Source: Oscillatoriales cyanobacterium USR001 (GTDB lineage Bacteria; Cyanobacteriota; Cyanobacteriia; Cyanobacteriales; Microcoleaceae). Taken from it: 60,575 bases of DNA. Numbering within the stretch: position 1 is the first letter of the stretch; every line of letters starts with the position of its first letter. Under the pieces are notes generated by a model that was not told the DNA's origin, searched no databases, and saw only the letters and a list, made by a program, of their open reading frames with translations. Position numbers and translations under genes: made by a program. The stretch is from the NCBI GenBank assembly GCA_001698425.1, contig MBRE01000076.1, forward strand, positions 6,782 to 67,356, read 5' to 3'. Of this stretch, positions 1 through 9,600 are shown one piece after another.

Positions 1-12
1 AAAATCTTCAAA

Positions 13-54
13 AACCCGCCCCGAAGACTGTAGTAACAGTATTCGGGGCGGGTT
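13..54 (-). terminator. GC-rich hairpin, probable terminator of the HlyD-like gene
   Basis: A perfect 12-bp stem (AACCCGCCCCGA at 13-24 with its complement at 43-54) encloses an 18-nt loop. Read on the minus strand it is followed by a T-rich stretch (TTTTTG), as expected for an intrinsic terminator downstream of the HlyD-like gene. A similar CCCGCC hairpin occurs at 29415-29467, so it may also belong to a dispersed hairpin family. Confidence 0.6.
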
Positions 55-149
55 ATTTAATATTTGGGCGAATAGCAGGGATTTGGGTGAACCCGCCGCT
101 ACCAAAACTGTTGCCAAATTTTTGAGAATTGGTATAAGTCCTGTCAGTC

Positions 150-1262
150 TTAAAAATCAGTCAATAGCCTTACCTTTCTCAAGACAAAAGTTAAAACTGT
201 CTCTTGTGAAGCAATAATATCTGCTCTACCTTCCATTCCCGATCGAATTGGATATTGACGTGAAGTATAAGCCTTTTGTGTTGCAAAAAAGCCTCCATTT
301 CCAGATGCTTCTTTTACTAAATAAGCTCTTTCTGGCTGAATTGTAATCTCATAATAGGCTTCTGAGTTGTTAGCATTCTCAGATACGATCGCATCTGGTG
401 AAATCGCACTTACACTACCTTTCAAAGTACCATAATCTGGGTAAGGAAACGCCGATATTTTCATCTGTACATCTTGACCAATTTTAACTTGAGCGATATC
501 TTGAGCCGAAATTTTTGCTTTAAGTACCAGAGGTACATCACTAGGAACAATTTGCGCGATCGCGGCTCCTAATTGTACATTTTGCCCAGAACTTCGTAGT
601 TCCATTTTCAGAATAGTTCCGTCTATAGGTGCTTTCACAACAGTATTTTCTAGTTTAACCGCAACTTGCCCTAACTCTTTTTTCCCTTGAATTATTTGCT
701 TTTGAATCTCCGACCTTTTCACCCCAAAACTTCGCCAATCTCTACCAATTTGTTGAGCAAGTTCTGGCGAAGAAGAGGCTAATTGTATCAAGGCAGATTC
801 CACAGAATCATCAGAAATCACCTGAGTTTTATTGACTGCTAACTTAGATTTTACAATAGCAAAAATTTGATTTTCTAAATCATTAATTTGCTTATTTATT
901 TGTTCTAATTCTATCTGACACTGTTGAATATTATCTTGTAATTGATTTTTTTGACTGCGGAGGTGGAAACTGTCAATTTTCGCGATCGTCTCCCCTTCCT
1001 TCACCACCTGATTCTCACTTACCATCACACTTTCTACCGTTCCTTCCGTCGCCGCCTGGACAATTTGTACCTCTCCCGCCGGACGGACAACTGCCATTGT
1101 TCTCACAGTAGAATTATACTTAGTAACGCTGGCAAGAGCGATCGCCGCCCCAAACGTACCAACTAAAAATAGCCCTCCCAAAGTCATCCAACTACTGAGC
1201 GGCGGCAAAAATTCATCACTTTGTAAAGAGTGAATCGGTCTAGGTTGAGGAGTTCGAGACAT
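150..1262 (-). CDS. HlyD-family membrane fusion protein of a peptide exporter
   Basis: 370 residues. A short cytoplasmic N-terminus precedes one membrane segment (about residues 25-48). A biotinyl-lipoyl-like half follows (GTVESVMVSENQVVKEGETI), then a Gln/Lys/Glu-rich coiled-coil hairpin (about 100-200), a second lipoyl half (VKAPIDGTILKM), and a beta-barrel domain at the C-terminus. This is the layout of periplasmic adaptors that work with bacteriocin or type I ABC exporters. It is transcribed away from two small peptides and a C39 ABC exporter, so it most likely serves that exporter. The sequence does not name an outer-membrane partner. Family assignment is firm; the specific partnership is inferred. 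Confidence 0.88.
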   Translation of the reverse strand: MSRTPQPRPIHSLQSDEFLPPLSSWMTLGGLFLVGTFGAAIALASVTKYNSTVRTMAVVRPAGEVQIVQAATEGTVESVMVSENQVVKEGETIAKIDSFHLRSQKNQLQDNIQQCQIELEQINKQINDLENQIFAIVKSKLAVNKTQVISDDSVESALIQLASSSPELAQQIGRDWRSFGVKRSEIQKQIIQGKKELGQVAVKLENTVVKAPIDGTILKMELRSSGQNVQLGAAIAQIVPSDVPLVLKAKISAQDIAQVKIGQDVQMKISAFPYPDYGTLKGSVSAISPDAIVSENANNSEAYYEITIQPERAYLVKEASGNGGFFATQKAYTSRQYPIRSGMEGRADIIASQETVLTFVLRKVRLLTDF

Positions 1263-1459
1263 TGTTAATTATTGCCTACTTATTTTACCCAAAAACTTAC
1301 GCAATTTCCTGCGTAAATCCTATTACTATATTTTTCCCAGTTTTCCGGATTGGCAAAAGAGCTTGAGAAATTTTGATCAGAATTCACAGGGTAGAGTGAA
1401 AAATCTGCACAGTTCCCTGATATTTTTCAGGATTCAATTTACCTAAAAAGGAGTTAATT

Positions 1460-1681
1460 GTGAAAGCAATCGAAAACCAATCTCTATTCAGCGAACTTAC
1501 TACTGAAGAAGCCGTAACTATCAACGGTGCTTCTCGCTGTCGTAGTCGAAACGGGAGTAACAATAGCCTCTATATCTATTACTACCCCCGTCGCCATCAC
1601 TATCAAGAGGAATACTCCCGCCGCCATAATTACAGACACTTTCGAGACAGAATTGCCTTTAGTGCAGAAGTGCGATTTTAG
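1460..1681 (+). CDS. Putative exported precursor peptide 1 (C39-type leader, Tyr/Arg/His-rich core)
   Basis: 73 residues, starting at a GTG with a good ribosome site (AAAAGGAG, 6 nt upstream). Residues about 8-25 (LFSELTTEEAVTINGA) closely match the leader of the next gene (LFTEITAEDSATINGA). The shared leader ends in Gly-Ala, which resembles the double-glycine cleavage site of C39 peptidases. The rest is strongly basic and aromatic (for example YIYYYPRRHHYQEE) and matches no family I recognise. A second frame overlaps its 3' half but lacks the leader. It is probably a substrate of the C39 exporter downstream. Antimicrobial or signalling activity is speculation. Confidence 0.7.
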   Translation: MKAIENQSLFSELTTEEAVTINGASRCRSRNGSNNSLYIYYYPRRHHYQEEYSRRHNYRHFRDRIAFSAEVRF

Positions 1682-1717
1682 TGATTTTTTAGCCAATCAA
1701 ATCAAAGGAAATTAATC

Positions 1718-1927
1718 ATGCAAGATAACCAAAACAACTCACTTTTTACGGAGATTACTGCCGAAGATTCTGCCACTATTAATGGCGCTTATGGTGACTG
1801 CGGTTCCTATAATTATCGTAGTAATCGTCAAGTTTACACCAGAAACTACTACCCGCGTCACAACTATATGTACTATCCCCGCCGAGAGCGCTCCTATAGA
1901 ACAGTGGTAGTGGTGAGATATCGCTAA
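1718..1927 (+). CDS. Putative exported precursor peptide 2 (same leader, Tyr/Arg-rich core)
   Basis: 69 residues with a ribosome site AAAGGA before the ATG, 36 nt after peptide 1. The leader LFTEITAEDSATINGA is nearly the same as that of peptide 1. The core begins YGDCGSYNYRSN and continues with NYYPRHNYMYYPRR, so both peptides carry Tyr-Tyr-Pro-Arg segments next to His/Asn. The conserved leader with divergent cores is the usual pattern of ribosomal peptide precursors exported by C39-peptidase transporters. No modification enzyme is visible nearby. A clear terminator follows, so the two peptides form one short transcription unit. Confidence 0.72.
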   Translation: MQDNQNNSLFTEITAEDSATINGAYGDCGSYNYRSNRQVYTRNYYPRHNYMYYPRRERSYRTVVVVRYR

Positions 1928-1964
1928 ATTTCAACACCGATCGCGTTGAAATTTTGAATTACAT

Positions 1965-1994
1965 AAAGCACCCCTAATTTATGGGTGCTTTTTT
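1965..1994 (+). terminator. Intrinsic terminator after the peptide pair
   Basis: A 9-bp stem AAAGCACCC/GGGTGCTTT (1965-1973 and 1983-1991) has a 9-nt loop and runs into a T tract. It ends the transcript of the two peptide genes before the exporter gene. Confidence 0.85.
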
Positions 1995-2070
1995 CTGATT
2001 TAGTAATCAGTAATAGGTAATGGTTAGTAGTTAGTTGTTAGGAATGAAAATTAAATAACTTGATGATTTG

Positions 2071-2113
2071 GTTTGTAGTAAGCGCAAAGAGCGCTAAAGC
2101 GCTTACTACAAAC
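2071..2113. repeat. Dispersed hairpin repeat (GTAGTAAGCGC family)
   Basis: A perfect 15-bp inverted repeat, GTTTGTAGTAAGCGC at 2071-2085 and its complement at 2099-2113, encloses AAAGAGCGCTAAA. The same arm sequence recurs near nrtD (44785-44995) and in variant form at 47075-47180. The flanking text GGAATGAAAATTAAATAAC (about 2040-2058) recurs in reverse at about 44995-45015. It therefore behaves as a mobile or dispersed non-coding element. Confidence 0.75.
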
Positions 2114-2149
2114 AACTAACCAATAACCAATAACCAATAACCAATAACC
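2114..2149. repeat. Heptameric tandem repeat before the exporter start
   Basis: About five near-perfect copies of the 7-bp unit AACCAAT/CCAATAA run directly into the upstream ATG of the C39 exporter. Short tandem heptamers of this kind recur in the window at 23086, 24681, 36385 and 48056. Confidence 0.8.
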
Positions 2150-4360
2150 ATGTTAGATTTAATACCATTTTTCCAGGGTACACCCTCCTACGGGCAAGTA
2201 AATCGCTTTATGAAATATCAAGTTGTTCTACAGCAAAGTGAAGAAGATTGTGGAGCAGCCTGTCTCGCTTCGATCGCCAAATATTATGGCAAAATTTTAA
2301 CAATTAGTCGCCTACGAGAAGCCGTAGGAACTGGTCAACAAGGGACAAATTTATTAGGCTTAAAACAAGGAGCAGAAACTATCGGTTTTAATGCTCGATC
2401 TGTGCGGGCAACACCTACTATTTTAGACCAACTTGATGGCGCACCTTTACCAGCAATTATTCATTGGTATGGCAATCACTGGATAGTTTTGTATGGTAAA
2501 AGAGGAAAAAAATATGCGATCGCCGATCCCGCCATCGGCATCCGTTATATTTCTAAAAAAGAGTTAATCGAAGGTTGGACAGATTGGGTTTGCTTGTTGC
2601 TTGAACCAGATCCCAGTAGGTTTTTTATTCATAATTATGACCAGCAGACTACAAGTTCCTTAGAACGTTGGTTGAGACAAGCTTGGACTTATCGTAAAGT
2701 TTTAATTGAAGCACTTTTACTCAATATTGTCTTAGGTTTACTTTCTATTGCTTCACCTTTTCTAATTCAAATCCTCACAGATGATGTACTGGTTCGTGGC
2801 GATACTCAATTACTTACAAGTGTCGCGATCGCAGTCGTAATTATGAACCTCTTTAGCAGTAGCTTAGAATTAATACAGTCAAACCTAATTGCCCACTTTT
2901 CTCAACGCCTAGAACTTGGATTAGTCATGGAATTTGGCCGCAAATTTCTCCGCTTACCATTAAGCTTTTATGAAGCTCGACGCAGCGGTGAAATTATCAG
3001 CAGACTCAAAGACATTCAAGAAATTAATCAGTTAATTTCTGAAGTATTTGTCAATTTACCCAGTCAATTTTTTGTAGCCGTAGTTTCTCTAGGTTTTATG
3101 CTATTTTATAGCGTCACCCTCACCCTAACTGCAACCATAATTGCAATTTTAATGACCCTATCAACAATCGCTTTTCTCCCCATTCTCCAACAAAAAACCC
3201 GCAGCTTATTTGTCTTAGAAGCAGAAACCCAAAGCGTAATGGTAGAAAACTTTAAAGGTGCTTTAACCCTGAAAACTACTGGAAGCACTCAGCAATTTTG
3301 GGAAGAATTACAAAGCCGCTTTGGTCGTTTAGCAAATCTGACTTTTCGCACCATCCAAATTGGCATCCTCAATCATATTTTTTCTGGATTTGTTGGTGGT
3401 TCTGGTAGTATTGCGTTACTGTGGTTAGGGAGTGGATTAGTAATTAACAAAGAATTGAGTATTGGTCAATTGTTGGCTTTTATTAGCATGAATCAAAATG
3501 TCACAACATGGGTGAATACATTAGTAGGATTTGCTGACGACATAACTCGCGTTCAAACAGCCACAAATCGCCTAGTAGAAATCATAGATGCTCAACCAGA
3601 AAATGAAGATGATGCTCATAAGCCTTTTGTGCAAATTCCCGATCGCGCTGATATTATTTGCACTGGAGTTAATTTTCACTACCCCGGTAGAGTTGACTTG
3701 TTAGCAGATTTTTCTGTCACTTTACCAGGTGGTCAAGCCATTGCTTTAATTGGGGCTTCTGGCTGCGGGAAAAGTACCTTAGCGAAACTAATTGCTAGTT
3801 TATATCCGTTGCAATCTGGGAATATTAGAATAGGTAATTATAACTTGCAAGACCTGACTCTTGATTCTCTCAGACAACAAGTAGTTTTAGTTCCTCAAGA
3901 GGCTCATTTTTGGAGTCGTTCTATTTTAGAGAATTTTCGTTTGGGCAATCCAGATGTAACATTTGAAGAGATTGTTAAAGCGTGTAAAATTGCTGGCGCT
4001 GATGAATTTATTAGTAAATTACCTGAAAAATATCAAACAATTCTAGGGGAATTTGGTGCTAATATTTCTGGTGGTCAGCGGCAAAGATTAGCGATCGCAC
4101 GGGCAATTATTAATAACCCACCAGTATTGATTTTAGATGAATCCACTGCCGGCTTAGATCCTGTTAGCGAAACTCAAGTTTTGGAACAATTGTTATTATA
4201 TCGTTGGGGCAAAACTACTATTTTAATTAGCCATCGGCCGAGAGTGATTAATCGCGCTGATTGGATTGTGATGCTCGATCGAGGAAAGTTAAAATTGGAA
4301 GGATCGACAGCAAAACTGCGATCGCTCCCCGGCGAACATTTGGATTTTTTGAATCCTTAA
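2150..4360 (+). CDS. C39 peptidase-containing ABC exporter (peptide processing and secretion)
   Basis: 736 residues. A C39 cysteine peptidase domain (about 20-160) has the nucleophile in SEEDCGAAC, the His in NHWIVLYG and the Asp in AIADPA. A six-helix ABC membrane domain follows (about 175-460), then an ATPase with Walker A GASGCGKST, signature ISGGQRQRLA and Walker B VLILDE. Such proteins cut the leader of double-glycine-type peptides and export the core. The ATG at 2210 (MKYQVVLQQSEEDCG) matches the usual family start better than 2150, which lies against tandem repeats. Neither has a strong ribosome site. It is very likely the exporter for the two upstream peptides, working with the HlyD-like adaptor. 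Confidence 0.93.
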   Translation: MLDLIPFFQGTPSYGQVNRFMKYQVVLQQSEEDCGAACLASIAKYYGKILTISRLREAVGTGQQGTNLLGLKQGAETIGFNARSVRATPTILDQLDGAPLPAIIHWYGNHWIVLYGKRGKKYAIADPAIGIRYISKKELIEGWTDWVCLLLEPDPSRFFIHNYDQQTTSSLERWLRQAWTYRKVLIEALLLNIVLGLLSIASPFLIQILTDDVLVRGDTQLLTSVAIAVVIMNLFSSSLELIQSNLIAHFSQRLELGLVMEFGRKFLRLPLSFYEARRSGEIISRLKDIQEINQLISEVFVNLPSQFFVAVVSLGFMLFYSVTLTLTATIIAILMTLSTIAFLPILQQKTRSLFVLEAETQSVMVENFKGALTLKTTGSTQQFWEELQSRFGRLANLTFRTIQIGILNHIFSGFVGGSGSIALLWLGSGLVINKELSIGQLLAFISMNQNVTTWVNTLVGFADDITRVQTATNRLVEIIDAQPENEDDAHKPFVQIPDRADIICTGVNFHYPGRVDLLADFSVTLPGGQAIALIGASGCGKSTLAKLIASLYPLQSGNIRIGNYNLQDLTLDSLRQQVVLVPQEAHFWSRSILENFRLGNPDVTFEEIVKACKIAGADEFISKLPEKYQTILGEFGANISGGQRQRLAIARAIINNPPVLILDESTAGLDPVSETQVLEQLLLYRWGKTTILISHRPRVINRADWIVMLDRGKLKLEGSTAKLRSLPGEHLDFLNP

Positions 4361-4465
4361 GCTAAAACCCGCTTAATACCAATTCTTAAAGCTATGACTA
4401 CAAATCTCTACCCCCGGCTTCGCCGTCCCCCCTTGCCAAGCAGCAGGGCTGTTTCATGCTGGCGT

Positions 4466-4564
4466 GCGATCGCGATAAAACAGACGACTCTTGGGCAGGC
4501 GATCTCGATAAAACAGACGACTCTTGGGCAGGCGATCGCGATAAAACAGACGACTCTTGGGCAA
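4466..4564. repeat. 33-bp tandem repeat, three copies, HIP1-containing
   Basis: Three consecutive 33-bp units (4466-4498, 4499-4531, 4532-4564) each begin GCGATCGCGATAAAA (unit 2 has one change) and continue CAGACGACTCTTGGGCAG. The period is a multiple of three, so it creates an open frame of repeated 11-residue units, but I do not consider that a gene. The rest of 4361-4703 holds no recognisable gene. Confidence 0.85.
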
Positions 4565-4703
4565 GCTAATTTCACTTCCCGCCTGATTAACTTACAGCTT
4601 GTGGCTTCGCCGTGAGCGTCAGCCGAACGGTGTGGCGATCAAACTCCATCGAACTCACGTTATTTTAGCATAATATGTCCTGAAGAACCAGTTTTCTACT
4701 GGC

Positions 4704-4991
4704 TTGACCGTTGGGGGAACTTTAAATGCTGTTACTACGAATGGGAGGAAAATCTTTTTTGACAATCTCCAACTTGTGAAGCTTAATGATTACACGAATG
4801 ATTATTCATTAAGCTTTAGGGTTCCTTTCTGGCATCGGGACATTAAGCTGACTCTTTGGGAGTATATTGCGGAGCTTGACACAACGGTTGAAGAAGCTAT
4901 CGAAGATGTTCAGGATGTTAATAAAGTCCGGTTCGATAGGGTTGATCTTCAACTTCAGGAAATTGAAAGCAAGGTTGATTCACTACTTTAG
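4704..4991 (+). CDS. Small acidic protein of unknown function, coiled-coil tail
   Basis: About 95 residues from a TTG at 4704; there is no in-frame ATG at the start, so the true start is uncertain. The N-terminal half looks beta-rich (VGGTLNAVTTNGRKIFFDNL). The C-terminus is acidic and helical with heptad-like spacing (FDRVDLQLQEIESKVDSLL). The stop lies 11 nt before the next gene, which has a strong ribosome site, so the two appear to be co-transcribed. I do not recognise a family. A small phage-derived or structural protein is possible but unproven. Confidence 0.5.
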   Translation: MTVGGTLNAVTTNGRKIFFDNLQLVKLNDYTNDYSLSFRVPFWHRDIKLTLWEYIAELDTTVEEAIEDVQDVNKVRFDRVDLQLQEIESKVDSLL

Positions 4992-5002
4992 GTGGAGGGT
5001 TA

Positions 5003-5287
5003 ATGAATAAACTGAAGGTGGTTTCTTGGTGTCAAAATCGCACTTTGCACTGGATTTTTAGTTCTTTGTTGACTTCTGTGCTTTATACGATTTTACGCGC
5101 TTACGAGCAAGGTACTCTGAATTGGGGTACGCTTCTTTATTGTCTGTTGGATGCGACTTTGTTGTATCAGGCGGCTGTATCGCGGTTGATGGAGACAGAG
5201 GTGCTTTATGCTCCTAATAGGATGCCGGGGTGTAATAAGGCTCAGGCTGAGGCTCTGTTGCGATCGCACTGCGAGCTTTCGGAATAG
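5003..5287 (+). CDS. Small membrane protein of unknown function
   Basis: 94 residues, ATG preceded by GGTGGAGGG (strong ribosome site). Two hydrophobic stretches are visible, WIFSSLLTSVLYTILRAY (about 18-35) and GTLLYCLLDATLLYQAAV (about 42-60), then a soluble C-terminus with two cysteines overall outside the helices. Two helices with a short loop are reminiscent of small holin-like proteins, but no diagnostic motif supports that. It is co-directional with and 11 nt after the preceding acidic protein, which may be its partner. Confidence 0.6.
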   Translation: MNKLKVVSWCQNRTLHWIFSSLLTSVLYTILRAYEQGTLNWGTLLYCLLDATLLYQAAVSRLMETEVLYAPNRMPGCNKAQAEALLRSHCELSE

Positions 5288-5474
5288 TTCACTTACTCGG
5301 TGCGATCGCGCCTCAAGTTAATTTACTGGGGATTCGGTCTAAAAAAATTAACTGTAAGATCCCAATTTTAAGTATAGGTGCTAAGGAGCAGAAGAGGATA
5401 ATGGGATGGAAAACAGGACTTAGGCAGGCGAGGTCAAAAACCTGAATTTGGTATAAGTCCTACTTTAAAGATCA

Positions 5475-6038
5475 TCAAGGGTTTAAATATCGTAGGGATT
5501 CTGTAACTCGAACTGCCTCTTGAGGGTTAATATTCCTACAATTAGCAAGTTTGTCCGTCGCCCCCTGTCCCGCGAAGCGATAAAAGAGTTCTGGGCCTTT
5601 TAACCAATCTGAGAACATAGTGGGGGATGAGTTGCCAGGGCCAGTGCCATAATTGAGGAAACTTTTGCCAAATAAAGGGGAATTAAGAGGCAATTTTGAG
5701 GCTAAGTCAACGCCACCAATACCACCACCAACGGCTTCAATGGCGAAACAGGAATTATTGGGGCCTTGATAGGTGATGGTGTATTGAGGGCCAAAGCGAC
5801 AGCGAGTTGCATTATCTGGACAAGGTTGAATCAGGATACTGGTTACTTGAAAACCAGGTGGGGTATAAGTTGGGACGGCTATTTTAACGCGCAGAGAGTT
5901 CAATTGTCGAATTTGAACCGAAGTTAATCCAGAGTTGGATAGTTGGGCGATCGCATTTTGATTTAGGGCAAGATTGAGAGATAAAAGATTGAGTAAAGTG
6001 ATTCCTTTTACTATCAATTTATGTCTAGTTTTGATCAT
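5475..6038 (-). CDS. Secreted protein of unknown function
   Basis: 187 residues with a classical signal peptide (LLNLLSLNLALNQNAIAQ, likely cleavage after AIA about residue 31). The mature part has four or more cysteines (PCPDNATRCRFG, NNSCFAIE, LANCRN), compatible with disulfides in the periplasm. No enzyme motif is seen. It resembles the many small cyanobacterial periplasmic proteins without assigned function. The neighbouring downstream-oriented gene (6163-6531) is also a secreted small protein. Confidence 0.7.
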   Translation of the reverse strand: MIKTRHKLIVKGITLLNLLSLNLALNQNAIAQLSNSGLTSVQIRQLNSLRVKIAVPTYTPPGFQVTSILIQPCPDNATRCRFGPQYTITYQGPNNSCFAIEAVGGGIGGVDLASKLPLNSPLFGKSFLNYGTGPGNSSPTMFSDWLKGPELFYRFAGQGATDKLANCRNINPQEAVRVTESLRYLNP

Positions 6039-6162
6039 GGTTTCCTGAGTATTAAAATCAGAACCAAAAGCAGCGACAACAGAAGGAAAAATCTTAAATC
6101 TTTTCCGCCCCTCTGGGATCGCCCTTTCAATTTAATATTCTATCACCTATCCCCTGCATTAC

Positions 6163-6531
6163 CTATTTGCCAGATTTTAGCGGATTGATGTAAAGATTTC
6201 TAGCTCTAACGTAGCATAAATCTCCACCTGCTAATTTTACTCGCAGCCAAGGCTTACTATCTGCATCCATCAATATTGGATTTGATCGACCATCATTGGT
6301 GTCAGCAGTCAATAAATCGCCTTTAACATATTGTTGTAAAACTTGTTGTTTATCTCCCGGACTTTTGCGGCAGTTTAAACGGTCAGTTTTAACCTCCCAG
6401 CGAATGTGATATCCTTGACCATCATCGGCTGATTTATAATCTCCGTCACTGTTTGCTCTTTGAGCATAAACAGTAGTACATAGGGTAGATAGTAAAGTAA
6501 CAACTGTGATTGCGATCGAACGACGAAACAT
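6163..6531 (-). CDS. Secreted SH3-like small protein
   Basis: 122 residues from the ATG at 6531, chosen because GAGGT lies just upstream and because it opens directly into a signal peptide (MFRRSIAITVVTLLSTLCTT...VYAQ). An upstream in-frame ATG at 6594 would add 21 residues without a signal sequence. The mature domain contains LNCRKSPGDKQQVL, a spaced KGDLL, and PWLRVKL, the pattern of bacterial SH3 domains (NCR-P...V...G..L...W..V). A wall or periplasmic binding role is likely; the ligand is unknown. Confidence 0.68.
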   Translation of the reverse strand: MFRRSIAITVVTLLSTLCTTVYAQRANSDGDYKSADDGQGYHIRWEVKTDRLNCRKSPGDKQQVLQQYVKGDLLTADTNDGRSNPILMDADSKPWLRVKLAGGDLCYVRARNLYINPLKSGK

Positions 6532-6683
6532 AATAAGTACCTCGTGATTAAAGTTAGAAAGATTTACGAATTGGATAGTAATTTCAGTTGGCATCAGAGT
6601 TAAGAGTGTGCCATAACTGATGTCATTTGAGAAAGTTACAAAGGTTATAAGCTCACATTAGGTGTAGTTTATTCCCGCCTATC

Positions 6684-9600
6684 TTACAAGAAAGAGCCAG
6701 CACCAAGAGCACTTGGATTCAGATTATAAACTACTCCCAAGTAGTTATTACCCAACTTAATTGCCGTTGAAGCTACTGCATTTATTCCATCTAACCTGAC
6801 ATTAACTGACTCAAAGGTAAGCTGACTAAAAGTGGTATCAATTAACTTGATTTGATCATCAGCAGAGGTGAAGTCAGTAATTACATCACATTGCTCTGGG
6901 TTATTGGCAGTGTATTGTAATATAAATTTATCATTTCCTGCACCACCTTTGAGAACATCGAAACCTTTATCTCCCCATAACTCATCATTCCCGTTTCCAC
7001 CAATTAAGACATCATTTTCCTTACCACCGCGTAAGAGATCGTTACCATCACCACCAGTGAGAATGTCATTGTCATTATTTCCACTCAAGAAGTCATCACC
7101 AATATCACCAGACAATTGATCTGATTGTTTCCCCCCAAACAATTGATCGTTACCTTTAGCGCCATCAATGATGTCAACACCTTGGTTGCCATAGATCGTA
7201 TCATTCTCGTCACTTCCTGTTAAGTTATCATTACCTGATAACGCGAATATAGGTTTGCCAAATGCTGATTGTGGGATGCTATTATCATCTCCATCACTCA
7301 GTAGATATTGGTTATTTACCACTTGATTTTGTGGTAATTTGGTCGGTTCTCCACCATCGATCAGCCCGACTGGTGGCGTGTTAATGTCTATTGTTGTTAG
7401 TGTCGGTATTACCGTTGGTGTTGGTGTTTCCGTTGGCGTTACCGTTGGTGTTGGTGTTACCGTTGGTGTTGGTGTTACCGTTGGTGTTGGTGTTACCGTT
7501 GGTGTTGGTGTTACCGTTGGTGTTTCCGTTGGTGTTACCGTTGGTGTTGGTGTTACCGTTGGTGTATTGACATTAACTTGGAAGACATCACTGATAGCAG
7601 CTTTCCCATCAGACGCACTAACTTTTACCTTTAAATTCCCCACATCTGCCGTTGCAGGTGTGCCACTTAAAGTCTGAGTTGCAGAGTCAAATTTTAACCA
7701 AGTCGGTAAAGCGGTTCCATCTTCTTTTGTCGCAGTGTAAGTTAACGGATCATTTTCAGTATCAATGAATGTACCCGCTGGTACTTTATAAGTAAATACA
7801 GTGTTAAGCGTCGCTGATTGATCGTTAATGGCACTAGCTACAACCGGAACAGTATTTAGTTTATCGCTAATCGTCAAAATGAAAGTATTGCTAATAGCAG
7901 CTTTCCCATCTGATGCACTGACTCTTACCTTTAAATTCCCCACATCTGCCGTTGTAGGTGTGCCACTTAAAGTCTGAGTTGCAGAGTCAAATTTTAACCA
8001 AGTCGGTAAAGCAGTTCCGTCTTCCTTTGTCGCAGTGTAAGTTAAAGGATCTTTTTCAGCATCGGTGAATGTACCCGCTGGTACTTTATAACTAAATGCT
8101 GTGTTAAGCGTAGCCGATTGATCGTTAATTGCACTAGCTACAACCGGAATAGTATTTGGTTTATCGGCAATCGTCAAAATGAAAGTATTGCTGATAGCAG
8201 CTTTCCCATCTGACGCACTGACTTTTACTTGTAAGTTACCGATATCTGCGGTTCCAGGTGTGCCACCAAAGATGCCTGTTGCAGCATTAAATGTTAACCA
8301 AGTCGGTAAAGCGGTTCCGTCTTCCTTCGTTGCTGTGTAAGTTAACGGATCATTTTCAGCATCGGTAAATGTACCCGCTGGTACTGTATAAGTAAATGCT
8401 GTGTTAAGGGTTGCCGATTGATTCGTAATTGCACTAGCTACAACTGGAGGGGTGTTTAGTTTATCAGCAATCGTCAACAGGAAGGTATTGCTAGTAGCAG
8501 CTTTCCCATCTGATGCACTAACTTTTACCTTTAAATTCCCGATATCCGCCGTTGCAGGTGTGCCACCAAAGATGCCTGTTGCGGCATTAAATGTTAACCA
8601 AGTCGGTAAAGCGGTTCCGTCTTCCTTTGTTGCTGTGTAAGTTAACGGATCATTTTCAGCATCGGTAAATGTACCCGTTGGTACTGTATAAGTAAATGCT
8701 GTACTCACCGTCACTGATTGATCCGTCATTGCAGTGGCGACGACTGGAGCGGTATTTTTAGTGAAGGTAACTTGGTTATCGGTACTGGTACTGGCTGCTG
8801 TGTTAGGATTCCCAGCTATATCCGTAGCTGCATTGGCATTAATACTAGCGATCGCAGTACCCGCTTGAGTCATGCCACTAACTGCCACATTGTAAGATTT
8901 ACCACCTCCTGTCACTTCAGCGGTAGTGGCTCCGGCCGTACCACTGAGAATAACTTTCGTCTTATCAAACCCCGTCACCGGTTCACTAAATTCAACGGTG
9001 TAGTTAATCAGGGTATTTTCCGTTGGGTCGGCTTGACTACTCCCTTGGTTAATCGTGACAGTGGGGGCGATACCATCAATAACTAAGGCTTTACTTCCTC
9101 CAAGAGATGCGGCTACACCCAAGGCGGGAAGGGTTAAATTAGCATCAAGTCCCTCACTATCTTTAATCGTGCCGCCGGTGAGGGAGTTAGTTGCCAGGTA
9201 TTCTAGGTCAGAACTCTCATCTCCAGTTTGCACCTTATATGTGAAGGTTAGGGTATCAGTGGTGCTACCACTTACCAAAGTGGCAAATTGATTGGTTGTA
9301 CCGGTTTTCAGTTGCAGTTGAGGATTTCCTGTAACGGTTACAGGTTCGTCAAATTTTACTGTAATGCTGATGTCTTGGCCGATTTTGTAGAGTCCATCGG
9401 CGGTGGTAGAAGAGACTTGGGTGATGATGGCAGGGGAGAGTCCCCACAACTCAGTACCATTGGTGGAGTCTGTGGCGGTAAAATACAAGGTGTTATTTAC
9501 GTTCGTGAGGAATTGAGGGGTTGAACCACTTGCCCCTGCAATGAGGTCTTTAACCAAGACGGTACCTGCGGCTGTCCCATCACTTTTCCACAACTCAGTA

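Noticed and set aside
1527..1715. Alternative frame overlapping precursor peptide 1
   Set aside because: It lacks the conserved leader and ribosome site; the GTG frame at 1460 is supported by similarity to peptide 2.
4394..4615. 73-residue open frame
   Set aside because: It is created by the 33-bp tandem repeat and gives an 11-residue periodic peptide with no ribosome site. It is best read as a repeat.
7339..7677. Plus-strand frame rich in Gly-Val opposite the giant RTX gene
   Set aside because: It is the antisense of the Thr-Pro-Val minisatellite; the repeat opens all frames.
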